A DNA stretch of 26,141 nucleotides, from the NCBI GenBank assembly GCA_011763485.2, contig JAANSK020131123.1:1-26141 (forward strand), in the 5' to 3' direction. This stretch comes from Isoetes engelmannii. Taxonomy: Eukaryota; Streptophyta; Lycopodiopsida; Isoetales; Isoetaceae. Below are positions 18,190 through 26,141 of this stretch, piece after piece (position 1 is the first letter of the stretch; each line of letters begins with the position of its first letter). Position numbers and translations under genes: made by a program. Under the pieces are notes generated by a model. It saw nothing but the letters and a program-made list of their open reading frames with translations. It did no database searches and had not been told where the DNA came from.

Positions 18190-18383
18190 CCTCGTAAGCT
18201 ACCGGCCAAAATACAATTGAAGCATAATCTATAAGATATGTGTTCCAAAAGCACAAAATGATGGCGTTAATCCTTGTGTATATTTGATAAGAATTAGTCT
18301 AATATTGGTAATATCTTCATTACCATGTCATCAGAAAATGATCTGAGAAATCCAGAGGAGATTTACTGGTTACCTTGGCACTG

Positions 18384-18916
18384 CTATCTGAAGGACTTAA
18401 GCAAAATAGTCTTTTTCACATAAGGAACATGTCTTCTATGCATGCTATGCAGCTTGGAAGATTTTAGGCTATTTTTTAGCTTCAAGGCTCTGCTGCTGCT
18501 GGACAATGGTGTGAAAGAAGCTCTTAAAGACGAGCCATCTAAACTCTGCACGTAAGAAAAACAAAGCTTAAGAGAGAAGAAAAGCAAAAAAAAAAAAACC
18601 TGTTTGAGAACTAAAAACGAAAGAAACTTCCAAATAACAAAGGGAAGAAAAAACTTACATTAGAGCAGAAGAAATGGGTAATGCCTTTGAGGGGTTGTAT
18701 GGGGTGCGGAAGCAAAGGGGAAACAATAGATCTGGGAGAAAATGTGGAAAGGGGATCTGCATTTTCGTCATTGTGTGGAGGAGCAACGGAAGCCATATCC
18801 ATTTCCGGAGCTTGCTGTGTAGAGGAGATCCTGCAAAAAGGGCCTTTTGGATTTATAGCTGAAGACGAGGATTCGGAGGGAACATGTTGGCGCGCTGTGG
18901 TGCGAAAACTCGACAT
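18384..18916 (-). CDS. Putative small two-exon gene with a DEN-box-like motif
   Basis: Exon 1 ends at 18659 with TCTAAT then GTAAGT, a strong donor. Exon 2 begins at 18545 after a T-rich tract and TACGTGCAG and runs to a stop at 18384-18386. The frames join in phase 0. Starting at 18916 gives 139 aa (MSSFRTTARQHV...); starting at 18802 gives 101 aa (MDMASVAPPH...). A TATAAAT on the minus strand at 18857-18851 would favour the shorter start. The protein has NDENADPLSTFSPRSIVSPL (a DEN motif, then Ser-Pro sites) and a basic C-terminus (KLHSMHRRHVPYVKKTILLK). DEN/KEN-type motifs plus SP sites occur in APC/C-regulated cell-cycle proteins, but this is only suggestive. I do not recognise the family. 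Confidence 0.4.
18851..18895 (-). promoter_or_regulatory. TATA-like box and E2F-like site upstream of the small gene's short start
   Basis: On the minus strand GCGCGCCAA (18895-18887, resembling the TTGGCGC E2F core) lies about 30 bp before TATAAAT (18857-18851), which lies about 50 bp before the ATG at 18802. The spacing is plausible for a compact promoter with a short leader. The same bases are open reading frame if the upstream ATG (18916) is used, so only one of the two readings can be right. Confidence 0.25.
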
Positions 18917-19079
18917 CTCCCTTACATTTCGAACTTCAAATTTTGAACATTTTGCTTTATATTTTCCCTCGTTCTCTAGGTTCCCTCTTTTAAGTTGCGA
19001 TGATTTGGCATGGTTAGCAATCCGCCAGAGTATTGGATTCCTAATGTTATAGAGAACAACAATATAGAACAAAATTTCA

Positions 19080-19900
19080 CCAAAATATGTCAGATTTGGA
19101 AATTATAACACCGTTTGAAACTGGGGTCCAAGGTCCAACGTCGTTATGTCCATACGCCCCATCTGCGACCAAGGTGGGCCATCCGTCACCAGAATTGTGG
19201 CCTAGCGAACCCACCAAGTGCGCATGCTGAAATGCCAGGTGGGCCACCTGGCACGCCTATTAAAAAACTATGTACGCCGAACAGACTCCAATTGTTGCGG
19301 TTTCACATTTACACCATGGCCGCAATTTTTGAAGCCTATCACGTCCTAGGGCTGCCATCTATTGCATCCTCGACCAACGGTAGCGTCCCCTACTTTAGGG
19401 ACCGTTGCAAGAATTCCAGCCCAAATCTTAAGAACCCCTCCCAATTCTTCAATCGGTACATTCGTTAACGGTTCAGACATTCCCTGCCCCAGCTGCAGTT
19501 CATGAATTTGGCCATTAGGAATGAGAGATTTGGAAATCTATGACGTCCAAGCCGCACCAGACCCATCATTCCCTTCCTGCTTTAAAATAGAAGCATCGTT
19601 GTCTCCCAGGGGATTCACCCATATATATTTTTAATATGGGATCTGCGTTCCTAGGGTCATAGAAAAATCCCTTATTTACCACTCTTCACAACAAAAAAAC
19701 CCCTCATACATCCGAGTCATCCCCTATATTCATAACTCATATTTCGTAAAGCATATAAAACATTACTTAATTCATTGACTCTAGTAAGAATGTTGTTTAT
19801 CTTACGATTAAAAATAAGGACCTGGTTAAAAATGAAGAACCCTTTGTTTATCTCCTACGCAACCAAGAACAAATATGTGTATTTTATAGAGTACGTATAT
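19080..19900. other. Intergenic, moderately GC-rich patch, no gene
   Basis: 19115-19500 is GC-richer than its flanks and contains the 19-bp palindrome GCCAGGTGG-G-CCACCTGGC at 19234-19252. It lies upstream of the small minus-strand gene and could include its distal promoter, or be a decayed element. The plus-strand ORF at 19115-19468 shows no recognisable motif. Confidence 0.4.
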
Positions 19901-21150
19901 GTACGCAACTAGTAATAAAAAAAACCCATTTCTTCCACACTGATGATTTTTACACAAAACAAATATGAACCCCCCTTTCGTTGTCTTCTTCCTGAAGCCG
20001 AAGTATCTTCGATCAGTCTGAAGCGCCACAGGTAAGCACACTTGTCTCTTGCCTTCTTCGTGGAATTTAGACGTTCTTGATTGCTTGTTCTTGCATTAAC
20101 AGGGCAGCATGTGTCTTGATCATAGAGCACACACGAAAACCCAGCTTCCCAGGATGTGGCTCGACATGGGACACTGCCAGATCTGGTAGGAGGGTAACTC
20201 CTTCCCCTGAAAAACGGCCTTACCTTGGTCCCAACGCCCCTTCTAGCCCGAGCAGCTCTACAACGTCCACAACTCCGAACTGTTTTTCAGTTCGCAACTG
20301 TCTTGTGACACCAGTGGAGGTGACTACAGCAATTGGTTCATCCCTCCACGTTTTTGGATGAAACTAAATAGGATTGCTGCTAACTTGAGCGGTCTTGCAT
20401 TTGCCGGACTTGAATAAACTGCTCCAGCGGAGGTGCACTCTCTTATCCTGAGCATGTTTCTGGCCCACATCCTAAAGAAGGAAAGGCGGTTGCAGATGTT
20501 CTGGAAGAGGCCGGGTTGAAGTGCTTCAATCCGATTTCCAGTGTTTGAGTTGCTGTGTTTGTTAGTTTTGTTAGAAAACATTGATTGAAACACATAAAAC
20601 TACCTGATTAACCAGTCATCCAGAATTGGAAGATTCAACTTCCATTCCGGATTGTAGAGAGTTCGTGTCAGCAGTAGAATGCATGTCAGGGCTGCTTCGA
20701 CCTTGTTTCTATATTATAGCTCTTGAAGCAAGCAATCCCTCAAGTTTGGAAATTGTCAATGATATCTGAAACTGCAAATATTGCCATCAAGTACATCAGT
20801 TAGTGGCTTCTTCCTTATCATGTCAAAATGTGAAGATAGAATATTCACCTCTATTGCTGACTTCTTCCTTGTCATAATCTTCTTTAGGAATCCTTCTCTT
20901 CCTTTGATGTTCCACACTTTTTGCGGTTCATGATCATTCCATCTAAATTGGCCACAAAATATGCAATCCATCTACAACTAATGGTGGAGCTGAAGCAAGA
21001 CTTTAGAGCACGAACCCATAAGTTTTAAGTACAACCTAAAGTAGAGGAAGGCGTGAATAACTTCTATAGTATTTTCTACAAATTGGAAATGCCACCTTTT
21101 GTTTGTTGAAGTAAGTGCAAAGAAGTTGGTCCAAAATGCTTCGTATGTAC
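19901..21150. other. Unassigned stretch with weak exon-like segments
   Basis: On the plus strand CGCCACAG|GTAAGCAC near 20031 and TTGCATTAACAG| near 20100 would make a 70-bp intron. The following ~250 bp are Ser/Thr/Pro-rich in one frame (GRRVTPSPEKRPYLGP, SSPSSSTTSTTP). Around 20620-20750 another open piece reads ELEDSTSIPDCREFVSAVEC. Frames do not join cleanly and I recognise no domain, so this could be a decayed gene. A minus-strand ORF at 20756-20971 (REGFLKKIMTRKKSAIEV) is equally unplaced. Confidence 0.25.
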
Positions 21151-21160
21151 TGGTAGATTT

Positions 21161-21258
21161 TATATTTATTGAGATTTTGCAAATGACTCTATTAGTTCAA
21201 AGCGAGAGTATATATTTATTGAGATTTTGCAAATGACTCTATTAGTTCAAAGCGAGAG
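21161..21258. repeat. 50-bp perfect tandem duplication
   Basis: TATATTTATTGAGATTTTGC and the following ~28 bases, ending AAAGCGAGAG, occur at 21161-21208 and again at 21211-21258 with no differences. It lies downstream of the OPT gene and has no visible coding role. Perfect identity indicates a recent event. Confidence 0.95.
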
Positions 21259-21665
21259 GCCTACTCGACAGCAACTGCAAACTGTCATTGCAAATAGAAA
21301 GAAAGTGGTGAACACCTCTTTTAGGTTACCTTAGCTCTAGCTTTAAGCTAATCCTGAAATGATAACTCTCCCGACATCTCCACCATTGAATTACAATATG
21401 AGAGGCATATCCCATAGCCACATCCCTAAGGTTTGGCTTTCACGCAATCGAAAAAGCACCATTTTAATACTTAAATGCAATAAAGAATCCCAATAAAATC
21501 AAAGCAATTAATAATGGTCTTACTAGCTTCTGACGCTGTAAAAAAATATATATTGTGCTTCCATAGAAGTATTTCTTTCTACACAAAGTAATCTACATCT
21601 GAATGTCCTTTCGACTTCGATAAATAATGAATCATTTTTCTCCTTCAATACTACTTCAAAGAATC
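21259..21665. other. Region 3' of the OPT gene, nothing identified
   Basis: AT-rich, with no ORF or RNA supported. It lies beyond the presumed polyadenylation site of the OPT gene. Confidence 0.4.
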
Positions 21666-21669
21666 ATAA

Positions 21670-21675
21670 TTTATT
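21670..21675 (-). terminator. Polyadenylation signal AATAAA for the OPT gene
   Basis: TTTATT on the plus strand reads AATAAA on the minus strand, about 40 nt after the OPT stop codon, within a T/A-rich 3' UTR. Position and strand fit a plant near-upstream polyadenylation element. Confidence 0.55.
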
Positions 21676-21712
21676 TACATATTTACAATGAATTTCGCAA
21701 TGAATTATACAA

Positions 21713-24703
21713 CTAGAATATGGGACAACCTTCGACCTTAATTCCAGGTGCCGTCGGACATTGTGCAAGTGGACATTGGTCGTATAAGTTGGTTCCCCAC
21801 CAATCAATTGATCTATTGCTCATGCCCAAAGTTGCATACATTATAACGGTAAAGAAAGCCAATCCTCCATCTAGAGCCGCAGATAGAACGTAATTATGAT
21901 CCTTCCACCACTTCTTATAATGCTTGAATATGTAGTAATTGAAGATAAATCCCACTATAAACCAAGCATGGTAATTTATAGTACCAGCTGGAGGAATGCT
22001 CCCTGCACCCGATATAAGTATTGGCATGATAACAAACTTCAACCAACCAACTTTAGGAAAAGCTCTTGAGAGGAAATAAACGGGTATTGGGGAGATGAGA
22101 CCAAATAAAAAGCACCAGTTAAGTTCCTTGTATAGACCCAAAGATCCAAAAAGACGTTTAGGACCAACTAGTCCCCAAATAACTGATGCTCCATAGAATA
22201 TTTTGTCATTTGGACACGTCCAAGGATTATTAAGATGTGGATCTTGATCACACATGTGTGGCACTGTCTCTAACATTACCCAAGCTGTGCAAAGGTATGC
22301 TAAAGCCGCAATAATTGTGCCCATAAACTGTGGAACAATGAGTTAGTTGTAAACCATGCAATAATAAGTTCCATTTCTACAAAAAGGAAGATAGATGTTA
22401 CCTGAGCTATGAACATTGCCCTCGGAGGTATCTTCATGTAGTGCCCTAGCTTGAAGTCACCAAGAAGAGTAATTGCTTGACTCATGCTAATATAGCCATA
22501 TGTCTTAAAGCACACGTTGGCAATTGGTTTTCCAGGATTTATGTATCCAATTATATATTCAGTAATAATGTTGAGGCCTGGTGTCTAGAAGAGGACATAG
22601 AACATTTAAGTTGAATCAAATCTCCACCTTATTAGCAAAAAGACAAAGAACGAAATATTAGCCCACAATCACCAACCTGATTCGTTGTTGCAGTAATGAT
22701 ACCCAATGGGAGAGTGAATGAGAATGCAAGGAGAAAAGCGATGATCAAACCCCACCATCTTAGTTGAAGTTGCTCATTAAAGAGCTCACAAGCCAAGATT
22801 GAAATTATAAGAGTCACGACAAGCAAGCTTCCAAACCACCAATTAGGCACCTCCTTGTATCTTTTCATAAGTCTAGTATGGATATCAGGCTTTTCGCTAA
22901 AGGCCCTTGTAGTTCTATTCCAAATATCTCTGATCATGAAGCAAAGGACAGATTAATCAAAAGGTGCAACATTCTTTCAAAATGCTATAAAGAGATATAC
23001 TTACCTGCCATGGAACAAGAACACATGAGTGATGCTAGATGTGAGTGTTGCAAATCCAACGCCATAGGAGATCAAGAAGGTGGCGGTTATATACAACTTG
23101 CTATAATGATTATAAGCATCGACGTCGAGGTTGAATTTAGAGTCTATCACTCTAGTAGTGTTGTAGATGTGTCCATCTTCAGAAAATAGGCTTGATGAGA
23201 ACATTGGAAAGTTCTTAGCTTCATAGATGTTGTATTTCCAATAGGCAAGAGGAAGTATAATGTAGATAGTAATAACATAGCCCACCATAGTGTTGGCTAT
23301 GGCAAAAAAAGGAGTAGCAAGTGGGCTGCCAAGGAATCCGGCCACTGTGTTCCAGTCGAATGCTATGGCTCCCAATCCAAGCCCATCTGTGCCCGATCCC
23401 AATTGTTGTCCTAGCACTGATCCTTTTGAGATGTAGCATACCCATGAAAAGCAGGATAGTATTGCAAAGAAATAGCCTGGAAGGATTTGGTATGCAAAAA
23501 TTCCTACAAACGCAACGAAAAAGAACTGTATTCTTGTCAATCCTTTCTTGGGTCTCGTCTCATGCTCATGAAGTGTCCTGCAAAACACCATCAAAACAAT
23601 TGAATCTAATGAATTTGAAACTGGGTTTAGTTGATTTCTAAATAGAAGGTTACATCAATATGTGAAATATACTCCAAGGGCCACCTGTGAACCACATGTT
23701 TCTTAAAAAATAAGCTAATCAAGCTTCTTCGTTACTACAGCTTAATCTATAAACTAATCAATGTTGTCTTTAGATTCTTACCGGAATAATGAAACCTGTA
23801 CCAAGTTCGAGGGCCACCACATTTGAGCAGGCTCAACCAAGAATTTCCGAAACATTCCGGCAAATCCAAAACCTAAAATCTGCACCCAACTTCTCGTTCA
23901 ATACATGCTCAAGCTAAGCCAGGAAAGCATAAGAATTTATATTCACAAACCTGAGTAGAAATAGAGATGATCAAGCCAATAAAGAAAGGGATTTCTCGCT
24001 TGTAGAAAGCTTTAAGAATTGTAACAATATGCACAGCGTAGACACCGCCCGCGCCAGCATTGGCAAAGATTGTGATAAGAACATGTTCTTTCATATTAAA
24101 AGGACCAGGATTTAAAGAATATTGGCCGGATAGTCCTGGAATTCTGAATTTTTTTGAAGGCAAAACAGAGGCCATGAACTGGCCTAAAGGCAAAGCAAGA
24201 ATTTGCGCCGTGACAGAGGATATGGAAAGGGGCTCTGCCCTAAAATTATAGAACATGTTAAGGAAAGACAGAGTAACACAAGAAAGAATTCCCAATGTCC
24301 ACATTCTGAATGTAAGAACCGGAAGATCGAAATTATCTGTCGTCGATACTGTAAGAGCTACTTCTTCAATCGGTGATTCATCTTCATCATAACCTGCCGA
24401 TACGGAAGCTTTTTATTGATTCAAAATTTATGCTAAAATTATAAAGAACTTACAGAGCTGCCAGAAACGTAAGCTTAGAGTACAGAATTATCCAATTTTT
24501 TTAAGAATATAAGATGAATTGGCATAACCGGTCAAAATATAAGCTTAGATTACAGATTTATGCTAAGCTCACAAGAACTTAAAGAATTGGATTTGCATAC
24601 CAGTTTCAGCTTCTTCGGCCGGAGTTGATGATTCTTTTGGACAACTGGAAGCGCCATGTTGAAGGAGGGGAAGCTCCGCCGGATCTATTTCTCCGGATTT
24701 CAT
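21713..24703 (-). CDS. Oligopeptide transporter (OPT family), intact, seven exons, 755 aa
   Basis: Exons on the minus strand: 24703-24601, 24393-23951, 23879-23782, 23577-23005, 22929-22677, 22584-22402 and 22327-21713. All six introns (207, 71, 204, 75, 92 and 74 bp) are GT-AG, and the 2268-nt frame is open from ATG to TAA or TAG. OPT proteins are proton-coupled membrane carriers of small peptides, glutathione or metal-ligand complexes. The PT-clade signature motifs are present: the NPG motif [12 protein letters not shown] (NPG at 129-131) and the KIPPR motif [11 protein letters not shown] (541-545). Also seen are [62 protein letters not shown] and the C-terminus [13 protein letters not shown]. 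Many hydrophobic segments fit the usual ~12-16 transmembrane helices. [15 protein letters not shown] is about four residues shorter than the family's usual FANAG(S/A)xFGxGSxYA loop, and the NQFF motif reads NMFY. Subfamily (OPT1-9) was not assigned. Confidence 0.96.
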
Positions 24704-25540
24704 AGCTCAGGCGTGAGCGGCAGACGTGAAAAAGACCATGCTAAGTTAAATACTTTTTTTTTTCTATAAACAAAAAGGATTTTTCTATTCAAATCAAAAT
24801 TTGAAAAATATATTTTCACGTCTGGCACCATTTTAGCCATTCACTAGGCTAACGACAGCTAAGTAGAAAATTTCCATTTGCCGGCATCTTAATGACAGCT
24901 AAGGATAACGTAGAAAGGTTTAATTAAATTAAAAAGTCAATTAAATTGTGTATCTTACGTTTGTACAAGACCACATACACACCCTTGATTTCTGTAGTCC
25001 TCTGCCTATGCGTTTCTTAAAATAAATGGCATTTACTTTACTTGCAAACTATGGAATGATCTACTAGTTCTATTTGCAAGCAGGAAAGTATCCAATTTTT
25101 TTAACTGAAAAATCCAAGAATGTAATTTTCTAAAGAACTGTTCAGTGTTGAGACCATTCCACAACAATAATCCATGCCTAAATTTCCCAAAACACTAAGG
25201 GCAATCCAAAAAGGTTACTTCCATAGGGTAATATTCGTGATCATCACATATTGTTAGTCTCGTCTTTTCCAGCCCAGATTTTTGAAATGTTAGTTCTCCC
25301 AATGGTTACCCAGGTCTTATGAAATGAATCCAGTTTGGTTACCCTATGATTTGGCTATATTGGGATCCCCAACCGTCCAATCTGTGTGCAAAGTTCTGTA
25401 AACTTAGTGCGCATTTATCAGTATATGATTTTTTATTTTTATTTTTGTTTTTTTTGCAACCTATTATCAATAGGGAGTTATGAGCAAAAGGAAAATCTTG
25501 GATTTATCGAAGATGTCAAATGTGAAGATCCAATTTGAGT
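24704..25540 (-). promoter_or_regulatory. Presumed OPT promoter and upstream region
   Basis: This is the 5' side of the OPT gene on the minus strand. It is AT-rich, with a T-run near 24753-24762 and 25447-25457. (A)ATGACAGCTAAG-type words (AACGACAGCTAAG, AATGACAGCTAAG) are repeated near 24851 and 24891. No unambiguous TATA box or regulated element could be fixed. Beyond about 25100 nothing is assigned. Confidence 0.3.
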
Positions 25541-25584
25541 GCTTGATGAGAATCCTTGCACACGAATAAGGTAAGGATATCGGT

Positions 25585-25850
25585 CTGGCCGAGGCTGATA
25601 ACCAAAAATGTCTGACCGAGGCAGTACGTCTGAGGCCAGATATTGGCACGTAAGACCGACGCCCGCTAGGGCCGAAGGCTGGGCCGAGGCCTTACATGCC
25701 AATATCTGGCCGAGGACTTACAACCGAGGCCACACATTCTTTGTTCTCAGCCAAGACAAAGACCGATAACCACCTTATCGGGCTGATATTAGGGCACCGA
25801 GCTGATAACTAATTATCAGCACTGCAAGAGCACTGATAACTCAGTTATCA
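25585..25850. repeat. Cluster of four hairpins with GATAAC and GCCGAGG repeats
   Basis: Four inverted repeats lie in about 220 bp. (1) 21-bp arms at 25634-25654 and 25691-25711 (outer part GGCCAGATATTGGCA) with one mismatch and a 36-nt GC-rich loop. (2) CCGATAA/TTATCGG at 25763-25769 and 25775-25781. (3) GCTGATAA/TTATCAGC at 25801-25808 and 25813-25820. (4) TGATAACT/AGTTATCA at 25834-25841 and 25843-25850. The word C(C/T)GATAAC occurs four times, and (G/A)CCGAGG-like words occur about six times. This is far more ordered than the flanking DNA. Confidence 0.85.
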
Positions 25851-25859
25851 AACTCTAAA

Positions 25860-26141
25860 TTTACACACAAGAGTCCGGTAAGGAAAATGGCAAGAACATG
25901 TTTTCGGTGCCCCACTATTTTCGTGTATATAGCTCTCTCTAAGCTTCTGTAGTGGAAGATGACATTCAATTGTGGTGGATTGCCTAGTCGTGGTTGAATA
26001 TCTAATATTGTTCTGAATACACTATTTTTGAATTCAGTCCTTATTCTATCTAACCAATGCCCATTGTTAGACCTATGCTGACGTGTATGATGACATCACA
26101 CTGCTGACCTGCTTGTTGCTGACATGGCATTCTCTATATGA
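25860..26141 (+). promoter_or_regulatory. TATA-containing promoter- or LTR-like region
   Basis: Downstream of the hairpin cluster the plus strand has CGTGTATATAGCTC (TATATAG at 25926-25932), then a pyrimidine-rich leader and T-rich sequence to the window end, with three GCTGAC words near 26079-26125. A repeat-rich block, then a TATA box, then a leader is how plant LTR U3-R-U5 regions look, and the hairpin block would be U3. No LTR terminus, primer-binding site or second LTR is in the window, so a cellular promoter is equally possible. Confidence 0.3.

Noticed and set aside
20077-20361. 94-codon plus-strand ORF (Ser/Thr/Pro-rich) as a gene
   Set aside because: The possible splice junctions do not yield a continuous frame and no domain is recognised; kept only as an exon-like segment.
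22878-23641. Plus-strand ORFs within the OPT locus
   Set aside because: They are antisense to well-supported OPT exons and intron sequence.

Overview
This window looks like nuclear DNA of a land plant, probably a seed plant and possibly a gymnosperm. The placement rests on three things. A plant-type oligopeptide transporter and a plant-type TPR protein are both split by short GT-AG introns. The rest is mostly decayed retroelements: Ty3/gypsy and several non-LTR families. Gene density is low and the DNA is AT-rich. The clade is an inference; kingdom-level placement is much firmer.

Layout. 1-750 holds AT-rich sequence and a (CATGCA)n-type array. 840-3620 holds a badly broken minus-strand ORF of unknown, retroelement-like origin, with an internal 248-bp tandem duplication. 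4069-7255 is a 3'-truncated Ty3/gypsy element on the minus strand (gag, CCHC knuckles, protease, start of RT). Its gag is interrupted at 6625-6909 by a 5'-truncated, poly(A)-tailed LINE flanked by a short target-site repeat. 7255-7816 looks like another poly(A)-tailed retroposon end. 9570-10405 is an intact three-exon TPR gene (+). 11668-13499 has two ~240-bp direct repeats flanking an 85-bp tandem duplication and a short ORF. 13905-14430 is a second, antisense copy of the LINE family seen at 6.6-6.9 kb. 14566-14673 is an exon-like fragment. 15123-15392 is a near-perfect 133-bp tandem duplication. 15640-17260 is a GC-richer LINE fragment of a different type, encoding an ORF1-like domain and an APE-type endonuclease (EEP). 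18384-18916 is a possible small two-exon gene (-). 19-21.7 kb has no secure gene. 21713-24703 is an intact seven-exon OPT transporter gene (-), the best-supported gene here. 25540-26141 is an LTR- or promoter-like region with a striking hairpin cluster.

The two intact genes are not organised as a unit. The OPT protein would be a plasma- or endo-membrane proton-coupled peptide or metal-chelate transporter. The TPR protein would be a small soluble scaffold. I found no convincing new multi-gene system. The most unusual items are the nested LINE insertion and its sister copy, the atypical EEP LINE, the hairpin cluster near 25.7 kb and the small DEN-motif gene near 18.7 kb.
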